64,000 bases of DNA from 66-474 sp963771735 (GTDB lineage: Bacteria > Pseudomonadota > Gammaproteobacteria > Xanthomonadales > Rhodanobacteraceae): contig CAVYUN010000002.1 of assembly GCA_963771735.1 (NCBI GenBank), positions 1,116,001 to 1,180,000 of the forward strand, given 5' to 3'. Shown piece after piece: positions 34,811-45,761 of this stretch; within the stretch, counting starts at the first letter, position 1; each line of letters opens with the position of its first letter. Position numbers and translations under genes: made by a program. The notes under the pieces are model-generated. The model was not told where the DNA came from. It saw only the letters and a program-made list of their open reading frames with translations, and made no database searches.

Positions 34811-35444
34811 TCAGTCGCGCGACAATTCCAGATAACGCGCATGCAATGCCGCACCTCGCGCTTCCAGCGCGGATGCCGTCGCCGTCATTCACGATCACGT
34901 CGTCGGCGATCGCGAGCCGTTGCCCGCGGGCGGCCTGCGCATCCAGCATCCGCTCAGCGGCTTGCCGGGTGACGCCGTCGCGTTGCGTCAGCCGGTCGAT
35001 TTGCAGCGCCCGCGGCGCATCGACCAGCAGCACGCGATCCACCCAATCGTATTGATCGAAGTTTTCGGCAAGCAGTGGAATCGCGAGGATGCAATACGGC
35101 CCGCGGTCCATGCCGACGCGCCGCCGCAGCCATGCGCGCACGCGCGGATGGATGATTTCTTCCAGGCGCTTTCTCGCGGCGGGATCGGCGAATACCCTTT
35201 CGCGCATCGCGCGCCGGTCCAGGCTGCCGTCGGCCTGCAGCATGCCCGCGCCGAACACGAATTCGATTTCCGCCAGCGCGGCCTGGCGCGGCGCCACCAC
35301 TTCGCGCGCCGCGACGTCGGCATCGTAAACGCCGATGCCCAGCGCCTCGAAACGTTTGGCGACGGCGCTCTTGCCCGACGCCACGCCGCCGGTCAGCGCA
35401 ACGACGTAGTGCCTTCTGGAGTGGCGTGGTTGCGGTGTGGTCAT
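34811..35444 (-). CDS. coaE: Dephospho-CoA kinase, 3' end frameshifted
   Basis: CoaE phosphorylates dephospho-CoA in the last step of CoA synthesis. The start at 35444 gives MTTPQPRHSRRHYVVALTGG with the P-loop GGVASGKSAVAKRF, then EIIHPRVRAWLRRR, IPLLAENFDQYDWVDRVLLV and DDVIVNDGD. Beyond the last motif the frame is lost at about 34865-34880. Dropping one base there yields the expected ending (GAALHARYLELSRD, then stop at 34811), about 210 residues. As sequenced, 634 bases is not a multiple of three and the frame instead runs on through the repeat and antisense to thiE as far as 34287. CoaE is normally essential, so a sequencing error or tolerated altered tail is likely. Confidence 0.85.
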
Positions 35445-35466
35445 GGGTTGCCGGTCTCTAAAGCCG

Positions 35467-37218
35467 TCATGGCCCGGTATGCCGTTCCCGACCCGGCAGC
35501 ACGCGTTGGCATTCCCGGCCGATGCGCGCCGTGTCGAAATCGATGTGGCGGGTCTGCGCCACCCAGCGCGTGTGGTAGCGCCAGTCGGGGCTGAAAAGGC
35601 TCCAGGTCTCATCCTGTCCGGGAAAGGTGACGCCGGCCATGTCGATCAGGGATGCAAAGGTGTCGGCCGAAAGGGTGCGCTTGCCGGCGTGGCTGCGCAA
35701 GCTCGCCACGCGTTGCGGGAAGTGAGCCTGGTAGCCGTCCGAGTACCAGAACAAGGCGGAAATCTCGTATTCGGGCGCGGTACCGACGCCGTGGCCTTCC
35801 TTGTCGCAGGTCGGCGTCGGGATCAGTTCGCCATGATCGGATTCGTACCACAGTGCACTGACCGCGCCACTGGATTTCAGCGCGCCGATGACTTGCGCGA
35901 GGACGTGGTCGGTGTAAAGGATGGTGTTGTCGTAACTGTCGCGCGCCCTTTCGATGCGGGTGCCGTCGCCCGGTGGCGAAACCTGGGTCGGCCGCCAGTG
36001 CTCGAACGCGCGCGGATAACGGTAGTCGTATTTCACGTGGCTGCCCATCAGGTGCAGCACGATGAACAAGTCGTGGTCGGACGCGTGCAGGGCGTCCTTG
36101 AGCGGCTGGATCAGGTCGCCGTCATAGCTGCCGGGGGCGGTCCACGAGGCGTGGTTCAGCCATTCGACGTGCTCGGCCTCGTAGGCATACATCGACACCG
36201 GCGAATCGAACTCGCCGATCGCCTGCTGGTTCGAAATCCACCAGGTCTCGTAGCCGGCCTCCTGCATCGCGCGCAGGATCGACGCTTCGTGCCACGGCGC
36301 GTCCCAATCCATGTCGGGCTTGCGGCGGGTGAGGATCATCGGGATCGCCGCGATCGATTCCGGCCAGGTCGTGATGAAGTGCGTCAGGGGAACCACGTTT
36401 TCCAGTTTCGACAATTCCGGGTTGGTCGGCCGGTCGTAGCCGAACAGTTGCCAGTCGGCGCGGCGGCTGCTTTCGCCGATCACCAGCACGTACACCTGGC
36501 GCTGGTGCAGCGGCGGCCCGACGCGGTGTGCATGGAATCGGAATGATTTGTACTGGGCGGCCTCGGCGCGCATGCTGTCCCACTCGCTGCGGTATTCGAC
36601 GACGCGCGGCAGGACGCCGAACGGATAACCCTGCTTGATGCTGTCGCCGAACGCGGCCAGCGATCCCGATACGGATGCCGATGCCGAAACCGACGACGAC
36701 GTGGCGCGCGATTCGGCAAACCGCAACCCGAAACACGCCAGGATCGCCAGAATGCCGGCGCACAGCGCGAGGACTCGCGCATGCCCGCGCCAGCGCAACT
36801 CGGCCTTGAAACTCGACCATGTCGCCAGCAGCGCCAGGCCCAGGCCCGCGACCAGCGCAACCGCCAGCGGGGCGAGCAGGTGCCCGAAATACTCGCGCGC
36901 CTCGAGGGGATTGGTCGCGACGATCGTGGCGATGATCTGCGCCGAGGTCGGGTGGTGGTATTCGGAGATGTAGAAGACCTCCAGCGGCGCCAGCAACGCG
37001 AACGGCGCCAGCAGCAGGCACGCCAGCCAGGGCCGGCGTCCAAGCAAGGCGAAGAACACGGCCAGCAACGCAAGCGGCAGCACCAGTGCCGCGATCCAGG
37101 CCGGCGCGGTTGCGTCGTGCCGGAGCCAGGCCAGGTTCGGCAGCATCAGCAGGAGGAGCAGCAGCGCGATCGCCGCAAGTGCGAGCCCGCGCGTGAGGGC
37201 TGACACCGGGTGATTCAT
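35467..37218 (-). CDS. Phosphoethanolamine-transferase-like membrane protein (sulfatase family)
   Basis: A 583-residue inner-membrane enzyme with five N-terminal helices (about 1-160) and a periplasmic alkaline-phosphatase-fold domain. The catalytic entry is VYVLVIGESSRRADWQLFGY: the usual Thr nucleophile position is Ser here. Later metal-site segments are MGSHVKYDYRYP and SALWYESDHGELIP, with TCDKEGHGVGTAPEYEISAL. Relatives (EptA/CptA type) transfer phosphoethanolamine to lipid A, core sugars or proteins. It overlaps pilD by 4 bases (ATGA) and lies between pilD and coaE, an unusual site for this family, so a link to pilin modification is conceivable but unproven. Confidence 0.82.
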   Translation of the reverse strand: MNHPVSALTRGLALAAIALLLLLLMLPNLAWLRHDATAPAWIAALVLPLALLAVFFALLGRRPWLACLLLAPFALLAPLEVFYISEYHHPTSAQIIATIVATNPLEAREYFGHLLAPLAVALVAGLGLALLATWSSFKAELRWRGHARVLALCAGILAILACFGLRFAESRATSSSVSASASVSGSLAAFGDSIKQGYPFGVLPRVVEYRSEWDSMRAEAAQYKSFRFHAHRVGPPLHQRQVYVLVIGESSRRADWQLFGYDRPTNPELSKLENVVPLTHFITTWPESIAAIPMILTRRKPDMDWDAPWHEASILRAMQEAGYETWWISNQQAIGEFDSPVSMYAYEAEHVEWLNHASWTAPGSYDGDLIQPLKDALHASDHDLFIVLHLMGSHVKYDYRYPRAFEHWRPTQVSPPGDGTRIERARDSYDNTILYTDHVLAQVIGALKSSGAVSALWYESDHGELIPTPTCDKEGHGVGTAPEYEISALFWYSDGYQAHFPQRVASLRSHAGKRTLSADTFASLIDMAGVTFPGQDETWSLFSPDWRYHTRWVAQTRHIDFDTARIGRECQRVLPGRERHTGP

Positions 37219-38084
37219 CGCAAGCCGGTCAGATGCATATACGCCGCAAGCAATCGGTCGCCCGCAACCAGCCAGATCCACATCGCGATCGCGAGGAACG
37301 GCCCGAAGGCGAAGGGTATCGAACGATCCTGCCCGCGCGCCTGCAACAGGACGGCGCCGATGATGGCGCCCGACAACGCCGCCAGGATGATCACGGGCAG
37401 CAGTGCCACGTAACCCATCCATGCACCGGCCACGGCGAACAACTTGAAATCGCCATAACCCATGCCTTCCTTGCCGGTCACCAGCTTGAACAGCCAGTAC
37501 ACCAGCCACAGCGAAAGATAACCCGCGGCGGCGCCGATCAGGGCTTCGCGGGCGTGGGCAAACACCGGCACCAGCGACAGCAGGAGTCCGAGCCACAACA
37601 GCGGCAGGGTCAGCGAGTCGGGCAGCAACTGGGTGCGAACATCGATGCCGCCGGCAGCCACCAGCACCCAGGTGAACAGCAAACCGGCCGCGGCCTGCCA
37701 GCCGACGCCGAAATGCCACACGACGATGGCGCTGGCGATGCCGCACAGCAACTCGACCAGCGGATACTGCACCGAGATGCCCGCCTTGCAGTAGCGGCAG
37801 CGACCGCGCAGCAGCAGCCAGGAAACCAGCGGAACGTTGTCCCAGGCGGCCAGCGGGTGCTTGCAGTGCGGGCAGTGCGAGCCCTTGCGCACGAGGTCCG
37901 GTGGCGCGGCCTCGCCGTCCGGTTCAAGCGCGAGCAGCTCGCGCGCGTCGCGCTTCCAGAAGTATTCCATGCGCGCCGGCAGGCGCAGGATCACCACGTT
38001 GAGAAAGCTGCCGACTACCAGGCCGAGCACGCCGGCCATGGCAACCCAGAAGGCTAAAGGGAATTGAAAAGGGGTCGGGTTCAT
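37215..38084 (-). CDS. pilD: Type IV prepilin peptidase / N-methyltransferase PilD
   Basis: A 289-residue inner-membrane aspartic peptidase that cuts prepilin leader peptides and methylates the new N-terminus. It has the zinc-type tetracysteine region (CPHCKHPLAAWDNVPLVSWL, then GRCRYCKAG; about 75-105), the catalytic aspartates in GGIDVRTQLLPD (about 150) and GMGYGDFKLFAVAG (about 213), and eight helices. The ATG at 38084 and the first six codons (MNPTPF) lie inside the arm of a palindromic repeat, an unusual origin for a start codon. It is downstream of pilC and overlaps the phosphoethanolamine-transferase-like gene. Confidence 0.95.
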   Translation of the reverse strand: MNPTPFQFPLAFWVAMAGVLGLVVGSFLNVVILRLPARMEYFWKRDARELLALEPDGEAAPPDLVRKGSHCPHCKHPLAAWDNVPLVSWLLLRGRCRYCKAGISVQYPLVELLCGIASAIVVWHFGVGWQAAAGLLFTWVLVAAGGIDVRTQLLPDSLTLPLLWLGLLLSLVPVFAHAREALIGAAAGYLSLWLVYWLFKLVTGKEGMGYGDFKLFAVAGAWMGYVALLPVIILAALSGAIIGAVLLQARGQDRSIPFAFGPFLAIAMWIWLVAGDRLLAAYMHLTGLR

Positions 38085-38180
38085 TTTTGTTCAGCGGGTT
38101 TGCCGGCAATCCCGCAGCCGTCGGCGACGCGGGACGGGCACCGCTTCACGCGGTGCCGCAAAAATGGACCTGACCCCATT
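38067..38180. repeat. Palindromic element filling the pilC-pilD gap
   Basis: Inverted arms 38071-38089 (GGGGTCGGGTTCATTTTTG) and 38159-38177 match at 17 of 19 positions and belong to the same family as the element at 34101. The element occupies the whole space between the pilC stop (38181-38183) and the pilD start. The left arm supplies the pilD start codon. The centre contains a further hairpin (GGCACCGC-TTCAC-GCGGTGCC, 38138-38158). Confidence 0.82.
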
Positions 38181-39452
38181 TCAGAATGTGCCGGCCAGTT
38201 TGAAGATCGGCAGGTACAGCGCGATCACCATGCCACCCACCAGCGTGCCGATGATCACCATGATCAACGGCTCCAGCAGGGTGGACAAGGTGTCCACTGC
38301 GTTGCTGACCTCTTCCTCGTAGAACTCGGCGACCTTGAACAGCATCTTGTCGAGCGCGCCGGATTCCTCGCCGATCGACACCATCTGGGTGACCATGTTG
38401 GGGAACAGGTTGGTCTGGGACATCGCCAGGTGCAATTGATGGCCGACCGCGACGTCGTCGCGCATCTTGCGGATCGCCTGCCCGTACACCACGCTGCCGG
38501 TCGCGCCGGACACCGAATCCAGTGCCTCGACCAGCGGCACGCCGGCGGCGAAGGTGACGCCAAGGGTGCGCGCGAAGCGCGCGATCGCGGACTGGCGCAG
38601 GATGTTGCCGATGATCGGTATCTTCAGCGACATCCGGTCCACGGCATGCGCCATTTTCTCGGAGCGCTTGTAGGCCATGACGATGCCGACGATCGCGATG
38701 ACGACCACGATCAGGAACGGTAGCCAGTAGCTCTGCATGAACTCGGACAGCGACACCACCATCTGGGTGAACGCCGGCAGTGCCACGCCGGCGCTCTTGA
38801 ACACGTTCTGGAACACCGGCACCACGAAAATCAGCAGGATCAGCATCACCAGGAACGCGACCACCAGCACGGCCGCGGGGTAGAACAGCGCCTTCTTGAT
38901 CTTGCCCTTGATGCTCTCGATGCGTTCCTTGTAGGTGGCGACCGTATCCAGCACGGTGTCGAGCACGCCCGCCGATTCGCCGGCGCGCACCAGGTTGCGG
39001 TACAGCTCGTCGAACTGCACCGGGTACTTCGCCATCGCTTCGTGCAGGGCCGAACCACCCTCGATGTTCTGCTTGACGTCGGTCAGCATGTTCTTGAAGC
39101 GCACGTTGCGCTGGCCGCCGGCGATGATCTCGAAGGCCTGCACCATCGGCACGCCGGCCGCCATCATCGTCGCGATCTGGCGGCTGAAGATGGCCACGTC
39201 GCGCGGCTTCACGCGCGAACCGGCCGCACCGAACAGCGGCTTGGGTTTCTCCTTCACGTTCTGCGGATTCATGCCCTGGCGGCGCAGCTCGGCCTTGACC
39301 AGGCTCGCGTTGCGGGCCTGCATCTCGCCCTTCATCTTGACGCCGCGCTTGTCGAGTGCGGTCCACTCGTACACGGTCAACTGCTTCACCGCGGCGCGGG
39401 CGGCGCCGACGTTGCCGGCGGGTGATTTGGTTGCGACGGTGGCGGTGGGCAT
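38181..39452 (-). CDS. pilC: Type IV pilus inner-membrane platform protein PilC
   Basis: A 423-residue GspF-family protein forming the inner-membrane platform on which the PilB and PilT motors act. Two GspF cytoplasmic domains (about 85-205 and 290-410; FSRQIATMMAAGVPMVQAFE and FARTLGVTFAAGVPLVEALD) alternate with helices (about 185-215, 235-260, 395-420). The N-terminus VKQLTVYEWTALDKRGVKMK is the family start after about 20 variable residues. It is transcribed after pilB and before pilD, each separated by a repeat element. Confidence 0.96.
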   Translation of the reverse strand: MPTATVATKSPAGNVGAARAAVKQLTVYEWTALDKRGVKMKGEMQARNASLVKAELRRQGMNPQNVKEKPKPLFGAAGSRVKPRDVAIFSRQIATMMAAGVPMVQAFEIIAGGQRNVRFKNMLTDVKQNIEGGSALHEAMAKYPVQFDELYRNLVRAGESAGVLDTVLDTVATYKERIESIKGKIKKALFYPAAVLVVAFLVMLILLIFVVPVFQNVFKSAGVALPAFTQMVVSLSEFMQSYWLPFLIVVVIAIVGIVMAYKRSEKMAHAVDRMSLKIPIIGNILRQSAIARFARTLGVTFAAGVPLVEALDSVSGATGSVVYGQAIRKMRDDVAVGHQLHLAMSQTNLFPNMVTQMVSIGEESGALDKMLFKVAEFYEEEVSNAVDTLSTLLEPLIMVIIGTLVGGMVIALYLPIFKLAGTF

Positions 39453-39479
39453 TGGTCAGTTCCCCATTCGATTGTAAAG

Positions 39480-39583
39480 CCCCTCTCCCGTTGGGAGAGG
39501 GGTTGGGGTGAGGATCCGCATCTCGCGCGATGCCGAACCCCCAACCCGCCCTTCGGGCACCCTCCCCCGGAGGGGGAGGGGAC
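39480..39583. repeat. GC-rich paired-hairpin repeat between pilB and pilC, copy 2
   Basis: The left hairpin CCCTCTCCC-GTT-GGGAGAGGG is followed by GTTGGGGTGAGGAT, a spacer with CGCGATGCCG, and the inverted partner CCAACCCGCCCTTCGGGCAC with CCTCCCCCGGAGGGGGAGG. It fills most of the 139-base gap between the pilB stop (39592) and pilC start (39452). It would form two stems in the transcript and may tune the pilB:pilC ratio. Confidence 0.8.
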
Positions 39584-39591
39584 GATCTTCT

Positions 39592-41322
<1,731 letters not shown>

Positions 41323-41702
41323 GAAAGTTGTCCAAACCCCCGAATCACAAGCTGAATGTAACGCAAAACCGGCTGCTTGGGCAGGCCGGGGCGAGAACCG
41401 TGTCCCAATTCCCTCAAGCTACATGCGCGGTTCATGCCAACATGCCGCCGCGCCACCCTCGATCTGAGCCTTTCCTCGCGACGGGCAGCTTCCGCCATTC
41501 GCTGCGTGCCTGGCGGGAGCGCCCACGTTTTCCCCATTCTGGCGATGCATTCCTGCTTTCCTCCCTCCCCTTCAAGGGGAGGGTTGGGGTGGGGATGGAT
41601 TGCACGCGACTCCTTCGATCACGCCAGCGCAATCCCCAAACGAAGGCCCGGTATCCACCTGCGCTAAGATGCCGCGAATCCCGGGGAATCGTCAGGGCCT
41701 CC
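41323..41702. other. Divergent intergenic region between pilB and the glycan cluster
   Basis: This 380-base gap contains no supported gene. Its right half holds a partial GC-rich repeat: an almost loop-less palindrome at 41563-41583 (CCCTCCCCTT-C-AAGGGGAGGG) followed by TTGGGGTGGGG, as in the paired-hairpin family but without the inverted partner. Promoters for both flanking genes are expected here; none could be identified with confidence. Confidence 0.6.
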
Positions 41703-42551
41703 ATGCTCAGCATCATCCTGCCGGCCAAGAACGAAGCCGCCGCGCTCGCCGACCTGTTGCCGGCCCTGCGTGCGGCGCAGCCGGACGCGGAAATCATCGT
41801 GTCCGACGATGGTTCCACCGATCGAACATCCGAGTTGTGCCGGCAGCATGGCGTCACGCGCGTCGGCACGCCCTATTCGATGGGCAACGGCGCGGCGATC
41901 AAGCGCGGCGCGCGCGCCGCGCGCGGCGACGTGCTGGTGTTCATGGACGCGGACGGCCAGCATGATCCGGCCGATATCGCGCGCCTGATCGCGAAACTCG
42001 ACGAGGGTTACGACATGGTGGTTGGCGCACGCGGCTGGGGCGACCAGGCCGGCGTCGGCCGCGGCCTTGCCAACACCTTCTACAACTGGCTGGCATCCAG
42101 GATGACCGGCCACGTCGTCGCCGACCTCACCTCGGGTTTCCGCGCCGTGCGCGCCGACAAGTTCCGCGAATTCATCCACCTGCTGCCCAACGGCTTCAGT
42201 TATCCGACCACTTCGACCATGGCGTTCTTCCGCAGCGCCTATCCGCTGGCCTACGTGCCGATCAAGGCTGCCGAACGCGTCGGCAAGAGCCACATCAAGC
42301 CGGTGCGCGACGGCATCCGGTTCCTGCTGATCATCTTCAAGATCGCGACCCTCTACGCACCGCTCAAATTGTTCGCGCCCGCGGCGGTGACGTTTTTCCT
42401 GCTCGGCTGGGCTTACTGGGCCTACACGTTTCTCGAATTCCATCGCCTCAGCCTGATCAGTGTCGCGTTGTGGAGCGCCTCCGTGATCATCTTCCTGATC
42501 GGCCTGATTTCCGAACAGATCACATCGCTGACCTATCGACGTGATGCTTGA
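41703..42551 (+). CDS. Family 2 glycosyltransferase, DPM/polyprenyl-phosphate type
   Basis: A 282-residue glycosyltransferase. The GT-A domain has IILPAKNEAAALADLLPALR, the nucleotide-binding DDGSTDRTSELC, the metal-binding DADGQHDPADIARL and DLTSGFRAVRADKFREFIHL. Two C-terminal helices (about 215-235 and 250-272) anchor it to the membrane. Relatives add a sugar to undecaprenyl phosphate or to a lipid-linked glycan. The start MLSIILPAKNE at 41703 is typical. It is the first gene of the plus-strand glycan cluster and overlaps the next gene. Confidence 0.87.
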   Translation: MLSIILPAKNEAAALADLLPALRAAQPDAEIIVSDDGSTDRTSELCRQHGVTRVGTPYSMGNGAAIKRGARAARGDVLVFMDADGQHDPADIARLIAKLDEGYDMVVGARGWGDQAGVGRGLANTFYNWLASRMTGHVVADLTSGFRAVRADKFREFIHLLPNGFSYPTTSTMAFFRSAYPLAYVPIKAAERVGKSHIKPVRDGIRFLLIIFKIATLYAPLKLFAPAAVTFFLLGWAYWAYTFLEFHRLSLISVALWSASVIIFLIGLISEQITSLTYRRDA

Positions 42552-43707
42552 AGGCAACCCCACGTCCGGTGCCGAGGCGCCGATCCGCGTGCTGTTCGTC
42601 AGCACCTCGTATCCGCGCGATGAGACCGACTGGCGCGGCATCTTCATGTCGCACATCAACGCCGCGTTGGCGCGCCGGACCGATTTGCGGCTGATGCAGT
42701 GGTCGCCGCCCGGCCAGATGGATACGGCGATCGAATACGTCGCGACCGAAAGCGAAGCGGCGTGGCTGGCCAGGCTGATGCAACGCGGGGGCATCTCGCA
42801 CTGGCTGCGCACGCGTCCGGCCTCGGGCATGGCCGCCGCGGCCAGGCTGTTGCGCATGCTGCGATCGGCTTATCGGCGCACGGACAAGGTCGACCTGTAC
42901 CACGTCAACTGGCTGCAATGCGCGTTGCCATTGCCGCGCAACGGCAAGCCGGCGCTGATGACCGTGCTCGGCAACGACATGCGCCTGCTGCGATTGCCGG
43001 GCATGCGTACGGCGTTGCGGCGCGCGATGCGCGGAAGGAACGTTGCGATCTGCCCCAATGCATCGTGGATGGAGGCGCCCCTGCGCGAAGCATTCGGCGA
43101 CCGTGCCGCGATCGTCTCCGTGCCGTTCGGCATCGATCCGCGCTGGTATGCCATACGCCGCAGCGCCGATGCGCTTTCCATGCCGCCACGCTGGCTGGCG
43201 GTCACGCGATTGACCGCCAACAAGCTGGGCCCGCTGTTCGAGTGGTCCGAACCGCTGTTCGCGGACGGGCGTCGCGAGCTGCACCTGTTCGGCCCGATGC
43301 AGGAGCAGATTGCCGTGCCTGCGTGGGTGAACTACCACGGCTCGGCGACACCCGGGCAACTCTCCCGAGAATGGTTCCCGCATGCCCACGGATTGATCAC
43401 GCTGAGCCGCCACGCGGAAGGCCGGCCGCAGGTGATGCTGGAAGCGATGGCGGCGTCCTTGCCCATCGTGGCATCGCGCATGCCGGCGCACGCGGATATC
43501 GTCACGGATGGCGCCACCGGCGTGTTGTGCGATACACCCATGGATTACGCGAACGCCCTGGGCATGCTCGAACGACCCGACGACAACATGCGCTTCGGCG
43601 ACGCCGCCCGTGCACGGGTCACGCGTGAAATAGGCACCTGGGACGATTGCGCGGGTCGCTACGCGGCCATCTACGGACAATTGCTGGAGCCAACCGCGCA
43701 TGGCTGA
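42544..43707 (+). CDS. Family 4-type glycosyltransferase
   Basis: A cytoplasmic GT-B glycosyltransferase of 387 residues. The N-terminal lobe has RVLFVSTSYPRDETDWRGIF and DLYHVNWLQCALPLPRNGKP. The C-terminal lobe has VPFGIDPRWYA, HLFGPMQEQIAVPAW, HAHGLITLSRHAEGRPQVML, whose Glu belongs to the EX7E-like element, and EAMAASLPIVASRMPAHADI. Donor and acceptor are unknown. A GTG lies immediately before the ATG (42541), so the start could be one codon earlier. It overlaps both neighbours, indicating a tight operon. Confidence 0.85.
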   Translation: MLEGNPTSGAEAPIRVLFVSTSYPRDETDWRGIFMSHINAALARRTDLRLMQWSPPGQMDTAIEYVATESEAAWLARLMQRGGISHWLRTRPASGMAAAARLLRMLRSAYRRTDKVDLYHVNWLQCALPLPRNGKPALMTVLGNDMRLLRLPGMRTALRRAMRGRNVAICPNASWMEAPLREAFGDRAAIVSVPFGIDPRWYAIRRSADALSMPPRWLAVTRLTANKLGPLFEWSEPLFADGRRELHLFGPMQEQIAVPAWVNYHGSATPGQLSREWFPHAHGLITLSRHAEGRPQVMLEAMAASLPIVASRMPAHADIVTDGATGVLCDTPMDYANALGMLERPDDNMRFGDAARARVTREIGTWDDCAGRYAAIYGQLLEPTAHG

Positions 43708-44626
43708 CGGCATCCTGCTGATCGGTGCCGGCGGCTTCGCCGGAACGCGGCTGCTGGAGGCGCTGGCGCGCCGCGGCGAGCACGTCATCGCGGTCAGCCG
43801 CAGCGCGTTCGCGGCCCCGGAAGGCAACGTGGAAAGCCATGTGCGCGCACTCCAAGAGGTCGATGACTTCGCACCACTGCTCGCGCGTGCGCGCGTCGTC
43901 GTACACGTCGCGTCGGCTTCCACGCCCGGCAGCTCGGCCGGCCGGCCGGTCCATGAACTCGACGAAAACGTCCGGCCCGCGCTGGCGCTGCTCGAAGCGC
44001 TGCAGGTGCATCCACGGTTGCCACTGATCTACGTTTCCTCGGGCGGCACGCTCTACAGCCGGGTGCTGGACGACGCGGCCGACGAGCTCGCGGCCGTCTA
44101 TTCGCGTTCGTACCACGGTGCCGGCAAGATCGCGATCGAACATTTCATCGAGGCGTACTGCAACCAGTTCGACGGCAACGCCACGGTGTTGCGTCCCTCC
44201 AACCTCTACGGACCCGGCCAGGTCGAGCGTCCCGGATTCGGCATCGTGCCCAAGGCGTTCGGCACCCTGATGCGCGGCGAGACATTGCACGTGTGGGGCG
44301 ACGGTTCGGCCGAGCGCGATTACCTCTACATCGACGATTTCACGCGCCTGGTACTGGCCGCCATGGATGCGAAGCCCCGGCCGGGATTCAGGATTTTCAA
44401 CGCCTGCAGCGGTACCAGCATCGACCTCAACGGATTGCTCGCGCTGATCGAACGCGTCACCGGCCGCGAACTGCGCCGCCGCCACGATGCCGGCCGCCCG
44501 GTCGATGCGCCGAGCGTGCGCATGCGGGCGGAGCGTGCCCGCGAGACATTCGGCTGGGCCGCCGAGACCGGCTTGCCGGAGGGATTGGAGCGCACATGGC
44601 GCTGGTTCAGCACCATCCCGCGTTGA
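43700..44626 (+). CDS. NAD-dependent epimerase/dehydratase family protein
   Basis: A 308-residue extended SDR protein acting on nucleotide sugars. The N-terminal cofactor motif ILLIGAGGFAGTRLLEALAR keeps the Gly pattern. LPLIYVSSGGTLYS holds the Ser region. The catalytic segment reads SRSYHGAGKIAIEHF, in which the residue four before the Lys is His rather than the usual Tyr. VLRPSNLYGPGQ and AERDYLYIDDFTRLVLAAMD complete the fold. The substrate is unknown. It overlaps the glycosyltransferase genes on both sides. Confidence 0.85.
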   Translation: MADGILLIGAGGFAGTRLLEALARRGEHVIAVSRSAFAAPEGNVESHVRALQEVDDFAPLLARARVVVHVASASTPGSSAGRPVHELDENVRPALALLEALQVHPRLPLIYVSSGGTLYSRVLDDAADELAAVYSRSYHGAGKIAIEHFIEAYCNQFDGNATVLRPSNLYGPGQVERPGFGIVPKAFGTLMRGETLHVWGDGSAERDYLYIDDFTRLVLAAMDAKPRPGFRIFNACSGTSIDLNGLLALIERVTGRELRRRHDAGRPVDAPSVRMRAERARETFGWAAETGLPEGLERTWRWFSTIPR

Positions 44627-45646
44627 ACCCGGTGCCGGCGCCGACCTGTTCGGTCTGCATCGCCAACTACAACGGCGTCGAAGTGCTCGCCGATTGCATC
44701 GACTCGGTGCTGGCGCAGCAGGGTGGACATCCCCATCGAGATCATCGTCCACGACGATGCCTCCAGCGATGGTTCGGTGGCATGGATCAGGCGGCATTAT
44801 CCGAACGTGGAATTGCTGGCGGCCGAGGAGAACGCCGGGTTCTGCGTCGCCAACAATCGCATGGTCGCGCAGGCCCGCGGCGAATACATCCTGCTGCTCA
44901 ACAACGACGCGGCGCTGTTCCAGGATGCCGTGCAAGCCTTGTGCGCCGAAGCCGCGCGCGCGGGCAACCACGGCATCCACAGCCTGCCGCAGTACGACTG
45001 GGCCAGCGGCGCGCTGGTCGATCGCGGTTGCCTGCTCGATCCGTTCTACAACCCGGTACCCAACCTCGATGCCGCGCGCAGCGACGTCGCCTACGCGATC
45101 GGGGCCTGCCTGTTCATGCCGCGCAGCTTGTGGAACGAGCTGGGCGGATTCCCGGAATGGATGGGCTCCATCGGCGAGGACATGTACCTGTGCTGCCTCG
45201 CGCGCTTGCGGGGTTCGCGCGTAACCGTGCTGCCGGACAGCGGCTACCGGCATCGCCAGGGCATGAGCTTCGGCGGCAACCGCGTGGATGCCGGCAAGCT
45301 GCAAACGACCTATCGGCGCCGCTTCCTGAGCGAGCGCAACAAGACGGCGGTCATGCTCGTCTGCACGCCCACGTCGCTGGTTTGGCCGCTGTTGATTGCT
45401 CATCTTCTGGCCTTGTGCGCCGAGGGGATAGTGCTCGCCCTGGTCAAGCGTGATTTCGCGGCGTTCACAAAGATCTACTTGCCGGTCCTGCGAAATTTGC
45501 CAGCCGGATTCGGCGCGCTTCTGTCCAGGCGCCGCCGGGAACAGCGCAGGCGGCTTGTTTCCTTGCGACGCTATTTCGATTGTTTCACCCCGGCATGGCG
45601 CAAGATCGGTATGCTGCGCCGATATGGCGTTCCGGACATCCAGTAA
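44596..45646 (+). pseudogene. Family 2 glycosyltransferase, split by a one-base insertion
   Basis: The N-terminal part (start 44596; PTCSVCIANYNGVEVLADCI, DSVLAQQ) and the rest (VDIPIEIIVHDDASSDGSVA, NAGFCVANNRMVAQARGEYI, LLNNDAALFQDAV) are in different frames. Removing one G from the GGG run at about 44721-44723 restores a continuous rhamnosyltransferase-type GT2 of about 349 residues with a C-terminal membrane segment (WPLLIAHLLALCAEGIVLAL). A homopolymer indel is a typical sequencing error, but true inactivation is possible. The start overlaps the epimerase gene by 31 bases. The acceptor is unknown. Confidence 0.8.
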
Positions 45647-45761
45647 GCGATGCGCTACCAGGAATGCCCGCAATCAATACCGTGAATACGATTAAGATCA
45701 TGCCGCAGGATGTATCTACTACTGGCATCCGAGCGGCAATTGACTAAACGAGCGATCCGCG

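Noticed and set aside
37233..38057. Plus-strand open frame opposite pilD
   Set aside because: Low-complexity His/Gln/Arg-rich translation; PilD motifs are all on the minus strand.
42520..43923. Minus-strand open frames opposite the GT4 and epimerase genes
   Set aside because: No recognisable motifs; they reflect GC-rich codon bias of the genes on the plus strand.
43700..44626. Loss of catalytic Tyr in the epimerase-like protein as a separate finding
   Set aside because: A Tyr is only one residue away and the alignment in this loop is uncertain, so it is mentioned in the gene entry only.
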